Assembly (NCBI GenBank): GCA_041725935.1
Contig: JBGRQD010000018.1
Location: 1 to 64,000 of the forward strand
Direction: 5' to 3'
DNA: 64,000 bases
From: Marivita sp041725935
Lineage (GTDB): Bacteria > Pseudomonadota > Alphaproteobacteria > Rhodobacterales > Rhodobacteraceae
Both the position numbers and the translations under genes were made by a program. The notes below the pieces were generated by a model that was not told the origin of the DNA, searched no databases, and saw nothing but the letters and a program-made list of their open reading frames with translations. Below are positions 25,626 to 33,620 of this stretch, one piece after another (within the stretch, counting starts at the first letter, position 1; each line of letters opens with the position of its first letter).

Positions 25626-25947
25626 AATCCCTCTTCCCTTGGTCTGGCCTGAGGCCAACTAGTTTATCGTTAAACAAATTGCTTGGCCGCAACTTCGCTT
25701 AACCATGTAACGCGCTCCTAGCATGCCCGGTTCCCCCTAGGCAGTCAGGTCACGTCATATCGTCCATGCAACAGGCGCATGGCAATATGGTTTAAAACTA
25801 AACAAAAAGCGCGTCGCGCAGACGCTCTCAAAACTCCCTCATATTCCGTCACGATGGCATCCTGACGCTGCGCATGCCAGCAGAAATACACGGGCCCGCA
25901 AGAGCCCGTGTTTACAGTCGTTTCAGCTGGGGGTTTGGCCTGGTCGC
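25626..25947. other. intergenic region upstream of aceE
   Basis: This 322-bp space must hold the aceE promoter, transcribed leftward, plus the end of the glutamine amidotransferase unit. It contains A/T-rich patches around 25660-25680 and 25795-25805 and a hairpin at 25888-25911. I saw no convincing protein gene, RNA gene or named operator. Confidence 0.5.
25888..25911 (-). terminator. hairpin after the glutamine amidotransferase gene
   Basis: ACACGGGC and GCCCGTGT form an 8-bp stem with an 8-base loop, 37 bases past the stop. On the minus strand it is followed by ATTTCTG, a weak U-tract. Confidence 0.6.
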
Positions 25948-26739
25948 TTAGGCGGCGTGGGCCACGTTGAACGCAAGGGGCGTCTGCGCAAAGGTGCCCT
26001 TGGACAGGGTCACCAGCATGTCGGGCGCAAGCGCCGTCCATGTCAAAGTGTCGGGATCAAGCGGTTCGGAGGCGAGTATCCAGCCCCCTTCCCGCGTTTC
26101 CGCCGCATAGAGGCTCGGGGCACGCGCATCGCTGGAATGACGGAACGCATGGATAGACTGGCCATCCGACATCACACAGGTCAGTCGCACCGCGGCATCA
26201 CACCCATGCCCGTAGCAGCTGTGCGCCTTCAGCAACGCAACCACCGCACGCACTGCCTCGGCAGGCGCGTCCTCAAGCCCATGCGCCAGAAGCAACAGGA
26301 AGATCAGTTCCGAATCCGTCGTTCCCCGCCGCGCAAGATACAGATCATCCGGCAGCAGGGATTCGAGCGGACGGCGGATGCGGTCGATATCCGGCACCTG
26401 CCCGTTGTGCATGAACGACCAGCGGCGATGCGCAAAGGGATGGCAATTCAGCCGCGTGGTCTCGCCAGTCGTGGATGCCCTGACATGCGCAAGAAACAGT
26501 GGCGACCGGATCATCTTGCACAGGCTGAGCAGGTTGCCATCCGACCAGGCCGGCAGGACATCCCGATAAAGCCCGGGACCCATGCCCTCATCGTACCATG
26601 CAAACCCGAATCCATCGCCCTGCACGGCCAGCTTGGCTTCGTTGGCGTGCTGGCTCTGCTCCAGAAGCGAATGCGCCGGGTCAACAACCACATGCGCGAT
26701 GGGAACCGCCGGTCCGAGATAGGCGGCAAGCCTGCACAT
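25948..26739 (-). CDS. class II glutamine amidotransferase (YafJ/EgtC-like)
   Basis: This 263-residue Ntn-type amidohydrolase has the nucleophile C2 right after the initiator Met (MCRLAAYLG), the oxyanion region LAHVRASTTGET, NCHPFAH and the MHNGQV loop. Members hydrolyse gamma-glutamyl amides. EgtC is one example, but no ergothioneine biosynthesis genes lie nearby, so the substrate is open. Its start is two bases after the stop of the DUF6356 gene. Confidence 0.85.
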   Translation of the reverse strand: MCRLAAYLGPAVPIAHVVVDPAHSLLEQSQHANEAKLAVQGDGFGFAWYDEGMGPGLYRDVLPAWSDGNLLSLCKMIRSPLFLAHVRASTTGETTRLNCHPFAHRRWSFMHNGQVPDIDRIRRPLESLLPDDLYLARRGTTDSELIFLLLLAHGLEDAPAEAVRAVVALLKAHSCYGHGCDAAVRLTCVMSDGQSIHAFRHSSDARAPSLYAAETREGGWILASEPLDPDTLTWTALAPDMLVTLSKGTFAQTPLAFNVAHAA

Positions 26740-26741
26740 CG

Positions 26742-26996
26742 TCAGTGTCCGGATTGACTGTGCCGCGCTTCGATCCGCGCGTGCAACTTGCAGATCATCC
26801 GGCTGGCCGTGGTTTCGAACAGCGGGGGAATCACCGCATGGACAAGCGCTGCAAAGGCCGCAAGAAACAGCCGCGCCGAAAATCCGAAAGCAAAGCCTGC
26901 ATGCTGCAAGTAGGTTTCGTTCACGCTTGCCGGATGATCGATGAACCCGCGCAGAAAGCCCGGCCGCTCATTCTGTTCCATGTCTTGAATCGCCAT
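26742..26996 (-). CDS. DUF6356 small membrane protein
   Basis: This 84-residue protein matches the DUF6356 pattern: FLRGFIDHPASVNETYLQHAGFA, then one amphipathic or transmembrane helix (SARLFLAAFAALVHAVIP) and a basic tail. The function is unknown. I chose the ATG at 26996 because the family begins close to it. The longer frame to 27026 adds ten basic residues. It is coupled to the glutamine amidotransferase downstream. Confidence 0.72.
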   Translation of the reverse strand: MAIQDMEQNERPGFLRGFIDHPASVNETYLQHAGFAFGFSARLFLAAFAALVHAVIPPLFETTASRMICKLHARIEARHSQSGH

Positions 26997-27143
26997 TGCA
27001 CGCTCCGTGTTTCGATGCCTGCCCACAGAATGCCAGACCCGTGCAGAGCGCGTTTCCCAAAAGCGATAGGAGCAGCGGCGATTATTGGGAATTCTTCACG
27101 ACCGAAAAAGGATTAATGAGAAATTTTCCCACCCACGCGCCCA

Positions 27144-27932
27144 TCACAGATCAAACGTCGCAAAGACCGGTGCATGATCACTGGGCTGGTCCCAACCCCG
27201 CGCATCGCGCAGAACCCGGCTGGAATGCGCCGCGTTCGAAATATCCGGCGTCGCCCACACATGGTCCAGCCGCCGCCCCTTGTCCGCCCCGTCCCAATCC
27301 TTGGCGCGATAGCTCCACCATGAATAAAGCAAGCCATCTGGGATATCCTGCCGCGTGACATCGACCCAACCGCCTGCATCCTGCGTTTCGCCGAAATGCT
27401 CCACCTCGATGGGCGTGTGGCTGACAACCTTGAGCAATTGCTTGTGCGACCAGACATCATCCTCGCGCGGGGCGATGTTCAGATCCCCCACCAGAATCGC
27501 CTTCTCGGGGCGTTCGCTGCGAAACCAGTCGCGCATCTCGGTCAGGTAATCGAGCTTCTGGCCAAACTTCTCGTTCACCGCGCGGTCCGGCACATCGCCA
27601 CCGGCGGGCACGTAGAAATTGTGGATCGTGACCCCGTTCTCCATCCGCCCGGCAACATGGCGCGCATGGCCCAGATTGGCGAAATCCTTGTCGCCCAGAT
27701 CCTCGATCGGCAGCTTCGACAGGATGGCAACGCCGTTATACCCCTTCTGCCCCCGCGCGACCATGTGGCCATAGCCCAGCGCCTGAAACTGCTCGAGCGG
27801 GATCTTGTCGACAGGGCTCTTGCACTCCTGCAGGCACAACACATCCGGCCCTTCCTCGGCCATCAGCTTGGCCACCAGCCCTTCGCGCAGACGGACCGAA
27901 TTGATGTTCCAGGTGGCAAGGGTAAAGGACAT
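27144..27932 (-). CDS. xth: exodeoxyribonuclease III / AP endonuclease
   Basis: This 262-residue base-excision-repair nuclease of the ExoIII family has the metal ligand E36 in LCLQECKSP, the NFYVPAGGD segment, VGDLNIAP and the C-terminal SDHAPVFATF with the catalytic His. I chose the ATG at 27932 because MSFTLATWNINSVR is the standard N-terminus. The upstream extension to 27983 has no family counterpart. Confidence 0.93.
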   Translation of the reverse strand: MSFTLATWNINSVRLREGLVAKLMAEEGPDVLCLQECKSPVDKIPLEQFQALGYGHMVARGQKGYNGVAILSKLPIEDLGDKDFANLGHARHVAGRMENGVTIHNFYVPAGGDVPDRAVNEKFGQKLDYLTEMRDWFRSERPEKAILVGDLNIAPREDDVWSHKQLLKVVSHTPIEVEHFGETQDAGGWVDVTRQDIPDGLLYSWWSYRAKDWDGADKGRRLDHVWATPDISNAAHSSRVLRDARGWDQPSDHAPVFATFDL

Positions 27933-28009
27933 GGCAGCGCTCCGGCAGGGGATAAGGTCGCCAGACACTGCCCCTGCCAGCAACCGGTCGCAACCCGGAA
28001 ACCGACACG

Positions 28010-28041
28010 AAAAAACGCCCCGGCTATGGCGTCCGGGGCGT
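28010..28041 (-). terminator. rho-independent terminator of the LysR gene
   Basis: On the minus strand ACGCCCCGG and CCGGGGCGT form a 9-bp stem with a 9-base loop, directly followed by TTTTTT. It lies 36 bases after the LysR stop. Confidence 0.92.
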
Positions 28042-28076
28042 CAAGGTGGTCTGCGAACAGACGAGGGAGGAACGTT

Positions 28077-28982
28077 TTACCAGTCTTTCGGACCCTTGTC
28101 GGCGAACTGGTGTACCAGAAAGTCAATGAAGGCGCGCACCTTGGGCTGGGTGAACCGACCCGGCGGGTAGACCGCATAGATACCCTGCGTGTCGATCGGC
28201 AGGTCAGGCATCGCATCCTCGACCAGACCTTTTTCCATCGCGTCGGCATAGAGGAACGACGGCAGGTAAGCGATGCCCAGACCCGCCACGCAGGCGTTGA
28301 GCAGCGACTGACCGTCATTCACCGAAAGCCACCCGGCGGTGCGGATCTGACGCTTTTCACCCGAGGGTGCTGTCACCTTCCAGACGTTGCCGCTGGACTG
28401 GTTCGAATAGTGCAGCAGCTTGTGCTCGTTCAGATCGTCGATCCGCCGCGGGCGACCGTATTTGTCGAAGTATCCCGGTGCCGCGATCATGCGCTTGGTG
28501 GTCTCTGTCAGTTTGCGGGCGCGCAGCGTGCTGTCCTCCAGCTCACCGATGCGCACCGCCATGTCGAACCCTTCGGAGATCAGTTCCACGTAGCGGTTGT
28601 TCAGAACCATGTTCACCGTGATGTCCGGGAAATCCGACAGGAATTCACCCAGGACCGGCGAGAGATGATTGACCCCGAAATCGGTCGCCACGCTGATCCG
28701 CAAAAGGCCAGAGGGCGCGGATTGCATCGACGTGACCAGCGCGTCCGCCTCGCCCGCATCGTTCAAAACCCGGCGTGCGCGGTCGTAATAGGCCAGACCG
28801 ATCTCGGTCGGGCTCACACGGCGCGTTGTCCGGTTCAAGAGACGCGCACCAAGCCGGGCCTCAAGGGAGGACACATGCTTCGAGACAGCGGATTTGGAAA
28901 TCCCCATCTTCTTGGCCGCGTCGGTGAAGCCACCCTGATCCACAACCGTGGCAAAGGCCTCCATTTCGGTAAGACGGTCCAT
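28077..28982 (-). CDS. LysR-family transcriptional regulator
   Basis: This 301-residue regulator has an N-terminal winged HTH (residues 1-60, GGFTDAAKKMGISKSAVSKHVSSLEARLG) and a periplasmic-binding-like effector domain. It is divergent from the DUF4399 gene, with 211 bp between the starts. The classic LysR arrangement suggests it may control that gene and itself. The subgroup resembles the CrgA/AaeR-like regulators. The effector is unknown. Confidence 0.9.
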   Translation of the reverse strand: MDRLTEMEAFATVVDQGGFTDAAKKMGISKSAVSKHVSSLEARLGARLLNRTTRRVSPTEIGLAYYDRARRVLNDAGEADALVTSMQSAPSGLLRISVATDFGVNHLSPVLGEFLSDFPDITVNMVLNNRYVELISEGFDMAVRIGELEDSTLRARKLTETTKRMIAAPGYFDKYGRPRRIDDLNEHKLLHYSNQSSGNVWKVTAPSGEKRQIRTAGWLSVNDGQSLLNACVAGLGIAYLPSFLYADAMEKGLVEDAMPDLPIDTQGIYAVYPPGRFTQPKVRAFIDFLVHQFADKGPKDW

Positions 28983-29074
28983 ACGTATTCCTCGTGTTTC
29001 TTTGGATTGGGTATGTCCGTCAAATCAGGCGCGACTTGGGCGCTCTGCCGACAATATCTGGGTTTTCTTGGACA

Positions 29075-29197
29075 ATGTCCTTGTCATGGAAACAGCCCGA
29101 GACCCGCTACCCCGATGCTCCGGACTGGGCGATACGGGTCTACGGCCTACCTTTCCAGCCAGGCAGCGCGACTGCCGTATTGGGAGGACTATTATGA
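29075..29197 (+). CDS. possible 40-residue ORF translationally coupled to DUF4399
   Basis: An ATG at 29075 opens a 40-codon frame (starting MSLSWKQPETRYPD) whose TGA overlaps the DUF4399 start codon as ATGA. The composition is protein-like (several Trp, Tyr and Pro), but no family is recognised and the ribosome site is weak. It could be a real small protein or a leader peptide that couples translation. Confidence 0.35.
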   Translation: MSLSWKQPETRYPDAPDWAIRVYGLPFQPGSATAVLGGLL

Positions 29198-29637
29198 AAC
29201 ACCTTATTTTCGGCGCAGCCCTGGCCCTGTCAGCCGGCGCTGCTGCCTTCGCGGCCGACACACCGTCCGTCGAAGGCACGCAAGTCTACGTCGTCAACCT
29301 TGAGGACGGAGCATCTGTCCAGTCACCGGTAACGGTCATCTTCGGCCTGAGCGGCATGGGCGTCGCCCCGGCGGGTGTCGAAAAGGAAAGCACCGGCCAT
29401 CACCACATCTACCTCAACCGCCCTCCCTTCGGCGAGGCAGAGGGAGATGCGGAAATCGCGCAGAACGGTATACCGAGCGACGAAAACCACCTGCATTTCG
29501 GCGGCGGCCAGACCCAAACCACACTTGATCTGCCACCCGGTGATCACACGATGCAACTGGTTCTCGGGGATCACTTCCACGTGCCCCACAATCCGCCCGT
29601 AGTCAGCGATTATATGACCATCACCGTTACCGAATAA
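29194..29637 (+). CDS. secreted DUF4399 protein
   Basis: This 147-residue exported protein has a signal peptide of about 20 residues (cleavage near AAFAA) and then a DUF4399 domain with His-rich segments: GHHHIYLNRPPFGE, ENHLHFGGGQ and LGDHFHVPHNPPV. The histidines could bind a metal such as copper. The function is unknown. GGGAGG lies upstream of the ATG. It is divergent from a LysR regulator and ends at a strong hairpin. Confidence 0.86.
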   Translation: MKHLIFGAALALSAGAAAFAADTPSVEGTQVYVVNLEDGASVQSPVTVIFGLSGMGVAPAGVEKESTGHHHIYLNRPPFGEAEGDAEIAQNGIPSDENHLHFGGGQTQTTLDLPPGDHTMQLVLGDHFHVPHNPPVVSDYMTITVTE

Positions 29638-29640
29638 GAA

Positions 29641-29666
29641 AAAGCCGGGCGCACAGGCCCGGCTTT
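29641..29666. terminator. bidirectional terminator between DUF4399 and DJ-1/PfpI genes
   Basis: AAAGCCGGGC and GCCCGGCTTT form a 10-bp stem with a 6-base loop. It is flanked by AAAAA on the left and TTTCC on the right, so it fits the minus-strand gene best but can serve both convergent genes. Confidence 0.88.
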
Positions 29667-29690
29667 CCACTCAGTAGTCAAGGATGCTCC

Positions 29691-30251
29691 TTACGCCGCC
29701 TTGCGCAGGTGCTTGCCCTCTTCGATCTCTTCCACGATCTTGCCGACAAACGCCTTAAGGTCATCCGGCTGTCGACTTGTGACAATCGCCTGATCGACCA
29801 CAACCGCTTCGTCTGTCCAGTTCGCACCAGCGTTCTTCACGTCGGTCTTGATCGAATGGTAGGACGTGGCATCGCGACCTTTCAGGATACCGGCCTCGAC
29901 CAGAACCCATGGCGCGTGGCACACGGCGGCAATCGTCTTGCCCTGATCGTGAAACACCCGCACCAGTTCCAGCACGTCGGCGTCGACGCGCAGCAGGTCG
30001 GGGTTGATCTGGCCACCGGGAATCACAAGCGCATCGTAATCATCGGCTGAGATATCCGCGATCTTGGCATCCGCCTCGGCCTCGCGGCCCCAGTCGCTGC
30101 CTTCCCAACCCTTGATCGCGTTGCCGTCAAGCGTTGCGACATGCACGGTAGCGCCTTTGGCACGCAACTGGTCGCGTGGGAATTCAAGCTCGGATTGTTC
30201 AAAGCCGTGGGTGGAAATGAGTAGGATTTTCGCGTCACTGATTGCAGGCAT
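29691..30251 (-). CDS. DJ-1/PfpI family glutamine-amidotransferase-like protein
   Basis: This 186-residue protein of the type-1 glutamine amidotransferase/PfpI group has the nucleophile C111-H112 in AAVCHAPWVL, E22 in ELEFPRD and the IPGG turn near 78. Members have been called proteases or glyoxalase/deglycase-type stress proteins. The exact activity here is open. I chose the ATG at 30251, which has AGGAGG upstream. The extra 14 residues up to 30293 are not part of the family. Confidence 0.9.
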   Translation of the reverse strand: MPAISDAKILLISTHGFEQSELEFPRDQLRAKGATVHVATLDGNAIKGWEGSDWGREAEADAKIADISADDYDALVIPGGQINPDLLRVDADVLELVRVFHDQGKTIAAVCHAPWVLVEAGILKGRDATSYHSIKTDVKNAGANWTDEAVVVDQAIVTSRQPDDLKAFVGKIVEEIEEGKHLRKAA

Positions 30252-30281
30252 TGTAAGCCTCCTGATGTGTTGAATGTCAAA

Positions 30282-30300
30282 GCGGGGCTTCATGCCCCGC
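30282..30300 (-). terminator. hairpin after fadH
   Basis: GCGGGGC and GCCCCGC form a 7-bp stem with a TTCAT loop, 38 bases past the fadH stop. On the minus strand TTTGACATT follows, so the T-run is short. Confidence 0.6.
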
Positions 30301-30338
30301 CGTCTGATCGTTCAACGCATCGCCCGCCAACGCGTTCC

Positions 30339-32366
30339 CTACAGCGTCGCCGCCAATCGCGTGCCCTGATCAATCGCGCGCTTGGCGTCCAGTTCCGCCG
30401 CCAAATCGGCACCACCAATGACGTGACAGGTCACGCCCCTGGCTTCCAATTCATCCGCAAGCGACCGCTCCGACACCTGTCCGGCGCAGAGCACAACCGT
30501 ATCGCAGGCGATCACTTCGGGCCGTTCGCGGGCCTCGCCGTAGGACACATGCAGCCCCTCGGCGTCGATGCGTTCGTAATTCACACCCGCCTTCATCTGC
30601 ACATCCTTCATCATCAGGCTCATGCGATGAATCCAGCCGGTCGTCTTGCCCAGACGCTTGCCCGGCTTTTCCGCCTTGCGCTGCAACAGCGTCACCTGAC
30701 GCGCCGGTGGGGCGGGCTGCGCACCCTCTGCAGCCAGACCGGAGCGTTGATCCGCCGGATCGGTCACACCCCATTCCTTCATCCATTCGGGCAGGTTCTC
30801 GGTTGGGCTCTCGCCCTCATGCACAAGGAATTCCGACACGTCGAACCCGATCCCGCCCGCGCCGACAACCGCCACGCGCTTGCCAACCGGCGCCTTGCCC
30901 CGAAGCACATCGACATAGCCCAGCACGTTCGGCCCGTCCTGACCGGCAATCTGCGGATCACGCGGCAGAACGCCTGTCGCGATGATCACATCGTCAAAGC
31001 CTGTCAGATCGCCCGCCGTGACCGCCTTGCCCAGAACCACCGTGACCCCGGTTTCTGCAAGCATGGTCCGGTACCATTCGACAAAGCCCCAGAACTCTTC
31101 CTTGCCGGGGATCTGCTTGGCCATGTTCAACTGCCCACCGATCTCGTCCGCTTTGTCGAATAGCGTCACCTGATGCCCCCGCTCCGCCGCCGTGATCGCC
31201 GCCGACAGGCCCGCAGGCCCGGCCCCGACCACTGCAACGCGCTTGGCATTGTCGGTTTGTTCAACCACCAACTCGGTCTCGAAACACGCTTTCGGATTCA
31301 CGAGGCAGGACGAGATCTTCATCTGGAACGTATGATCCAGACAGGCCTGGTTGCACGCAATGCAGGGCGCGATCTGCGCCGCCTTTCCCGCCGCCGCCTT
31401 GGCCACGAAATCCGGATCAGCAAGAAAAGGCCGCGCCATCGACACCATATCCGCACAACCCGTCGCCAGCACCTCTTCGGCGACCTCGGGCGTGTTGATC
31501 CGGTTCGACGTGATCACCGGGATCCCCACCTTGCCCATCAGCTTTTTCGTCACCCAGGCAAAGGCCGCACGCGGCACGCTGGTGGCAATCGTCGGAATCC
31601 GCGCCTCGTGCCAGCCGATGCCGGTGTTGATGATCGTGGCCCCGGCCTTCTCGATCTCCTGCGCAAGCTGCACCACCTCGTCATGGGTCGATCCATTGGG
31701 CACCAGATCAATCATCGACAGCCGGTAGATCACGATGAACTCAGGGCCCACCGCCTCACGCACCCGGCGCACCACCTCGATGGGCAGACGCATCCGGTTC
31801 TCGTACGATCCACCCCAGCGATCCGTACGTTTGTTGGTGTGGGTGACAAGAAACTGGTTGAGGAAATACCCTTCCGACCCCATCACCTCGACCCCGTCAT
31901 ACCCGGCTTCCTGCGCCCGTTTCGCAGCGGTCACGATGTCGGCGATCTGTTTCTCGATCCCATCCTCGTCCAACTCGATCGGCGGGAAGGGTGAGATCGG
32001 GGACTTGATCGCGCTCGGCGCAACACATTCCTTGCCATAGGCATAGCGCCCGGCATGCAGGATCTGCATCGCGATCTTGCCATCCGCCTCATGCACCCGG
32101 TCCGTGACCATCCGGTGATTGGCAATGTCCTGATCGGTGAACAGGCCAGACGCGCCGGGGAACACCCCGCCTTCGCGGTTTGGTGCCATGCCCCCGGTGA
32201 CCATCAACGCCACCCCACCCTGCGCCCGGGTCGCGTAGAATTCGGCCACCCGGTTCCAGTCGCCGGTCTCTTCGAGGTTGGTGTGCATCGACCCCATCAG
32301 CACGCGGTTCTTGAGCGTGGTGAACCCAAGGTCCAGCGGGGCCAGCATATGCGGGTACGTGGTCAT
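30339..32366 (-). CDS. fadH: NADPH-dependent 2,4-dienoyl-CoA reductase
   Basis: This 675-residue FMN/FAD/[4Fe-4S] enzyme reduces 2,4-dienoyl-CoA so that polyunsaturated fatty acids can enter beta-oxidation. The N-terminal old-yellow-enzyme barrel carries Y167 and H253, aligned with the E. coli catalytic Tyr166/His252. The cluster cysteines are C335, C338, C342 and C354. The C-terminal half is a disulfide-reductase-like FAD/NADPH domain (VAVVGAGPAGLSAA). A long inverted repeat precedes the gene (32381-32426). Confidence 0.95.
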   Translation of the reverse strand: MTTYPHMLAPLDLGFTTLKNRVLMGSMHTNLEETGDWNRVAEFYATRAQGGVALMVTGGMAPNREGGVFPGASGLFTDQDIANHRMVTDRVHEADGKIAMQILHAGRYAYGKECVAPSAIKSPISPFPPIELDEDGIEKQIADIVTAAKRAQEAGYDGVEVMGSEGYFLNQFLVTHTNKRTDRWGGSYENRMRLPIEVVRRVREAVGPEFIVIYRLSMIDLVPNGSTHDEVVQLAQEIEKAGATIINTGIGWHEARIPTIATSVPRAAFAWVTKKLMGKVGIPVITSNRINTPEVAEEVLATGCADMVSMARPFLADPDFVAKAAAGKAAQIAPCIACNQACLDHTFQMKISSCLVNPKACFETELVVEQTDNAKRVAVVGAGPAGLSAAITAAERGHQVTLFDKADEIGGQLNMAKQIPGKEEFWGFVEWYRTMLAETGVTVVLGKAVTAGDLTGFDDVIIATGVLPRDPQIAGQDGPNVLGYVDVLRGKAPVGKRVAVVGAGGIGFDVSEFLVHEGESPTENLPEWMKEWGVTDPADQRSGLAAEGAQPAPPARQVTLLQRKAEKPGKRLGKTTGWIHRMSLMMKDVQMKAGVNYERIDAEGLHVSYGEARERPEVIACDTVVLCAGQVSERSLADELEARGVTCHVIGGADLAAELDAKRAIDQGTRLAATL

Positions 32367-32380
32367 GGCAGATCTCCTCC

Positions 32381-32426
32381 GTTGGCGTCACCTGACACGT
32401 CCCAAGTTGACGTGTCACGCCCCAAC
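32381..32426. promoter_or_regulatory. 46-bp inverted repeat upstream of fadH
   Basis: TGACACGTC (32393-32401) and GACGTGTCA (32409-32417) are perfect 9-bp arms around CCAAGTT, and outer arms GTTGG and CCAAC extend the symmetry. It lies between the BaiN-like stop and the fadH start (15 bp upstream). There is no T-run, so an operator or attenuator is more likely than a terminator. Confidence 0.6.
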
Positions 32427-32432
32427 GTCACG

Positions 32433-33620
32433 TCACGGCCTGTCATACTCCGCCGCGTGCTGCCCCGCCCAAAGCCCGGTGGCGAAACAGGCGGTCAACA
32501 GGTAGCCGCCCGTGGGCGCATCCCAGTCGAGCATCTCGCCCGCGCAGAACGTGCCGGGACGGTCCTTGAGCATCAGCGTGTCGTCCAGCGCATCGAACGA
32601 CACCCCCCCGGCGGTCGAGATCGCCTCGTCCATCGGACGCAGACCAGAATAGCGGATGGGAAGCGCCTTCAACCGTGCGGCAAGTCGATCGACCGGAACG
32701 GGCGCGCCTTGAGTGAACTCGTTCCAAAGCGCGATCTTGACCGGGGGCAGTTTGAGCGTGCTGCGCAGGATCTTGGCCATGCCCTTCTTGGCCGTTTCTG
32801 GCAGGCGCTTTTGCACCTCCTCGAGGGTCAGATCGGGCAGCAGATCGACGGTCAGCGTGGCCCCGTCACCTCGCAGCATAGGGGCCAGCGTGTAGATGCC
32901 ACCACCCTCAAGCCCCTGCTTGGACAGGATCGCTTCACCCCGCGATGTCATGGCACCCGCGTGCCATTCGACAGATTTGATCGGCTGTCCGAATTGCCCG
33001 GTCATGTGCTCGGACCAGTCGACCTGCAACCCGACATTCGACGGCTGGAACGGTGCCACCTCGATCCCGTTCTCTGCGAAACGCTCCGCCCAATGCCCGT
33101 CCGATCCCAGCCGCGCCCAGCTTGCGCCGCCAAGGGCGAACACCGTCACACGGGGCGTCAGCACCCTGCTGCCCTCGGGTGTGTCGAAATGGTGGATGTT
33201 CCTCTCCCAATCGACCCAGCGCCAACGCGTATGGCGCTCCAGCCCCATGCCGTCCAGTCGCGCAAGCCACGCGCGCAGAAGCGGCGAGGCCTTCATCGCT
33301 TGTGGAAACAGCCGCCCGGTCGATCCGGCAAATGTGGTCTGTCCCAAAGCTTCGGTCCAATCGCGAACCTGTTCCGGCCCAAAGGCGTTCAGGGCGTTGC
33401 GTAGGCCGGGCTTCTGCCCGGCGCCCCAGACATAAGACGCCAGAAACGGGCCAAACGCCTGCATCTTTGTCAGGTTCAACCCGGACTTGCCCGCCATCAG
33501 GAACTTGCGGCCGATGGACGGTTTCGCCTCGACCAGCGTGACCGCGCGACCACCAGCCAATAGCGCCTCGGCCGCCATCAGGCCCGCAGGCCCGCCACCG
33601 ATGACCAGCGCGTCGGTCAC
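32433..33620 (-). CDS. BaiN/RdsA-like NAD(P)/FAD oxidoreductase
   Basis: This 395-residue flavoprotein of the HI0933/BaiN family (the TIGR03862 subgroup) has an N-terminal FAD motif (ALVIGGGPAGLMAAE), GRKFLMAGKSGLNLTK and a C-terminal FAD segment (CAGEMLDWDAPTGGYLLTACFATG). Family members reduce or desaturate steroids and related substrates, but most are uncharacterised. The start codon overlaps the MscS stop (ATGA), so it is translated from the same message. Confidence 0.87.
   Translation of the reverse strand: MTDALVIGGGPAGLMAAEALLAGGRAVTLVEAKPSIGRKFLMAGKSGLNLTKMQAFGPFLASYVWGAGQKPGLRNALNAFGPEQVRDWTEALGQTTFAGSTGRLFPQAMKASPLLRAWLARLDGMGLERHTRWRWVDWERNIHHFDTPEGSRVLTPRVTVFALGGASWARLGSDGHWAERFAENGIEVAPFQPSNVGLQVDWSEHMTGQFGQPIKSVEWHAGAMTSRGEAILSKQGLEGGGIYTLAPMLRGDGATLTVDLLPDLTLEEVQKRLPETAKKGMAKILRSTLKLPPVKIALWNEFTQGAPVPVDRLAARLKALPIRYSGLRPMDEAISTAGGVSFDALDDTLMLKDRPGTFCAGEMLDWDAPTGGYLLTACFATGLWAGQHAAEYDRP

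Noticed and set aside
25745..26041. 98-codon minus-strand frame in the space before aceE
   Set aside because: It overlaps the end of the glutamine amidotransferase gene in another frame and has no motif or ribosome site.
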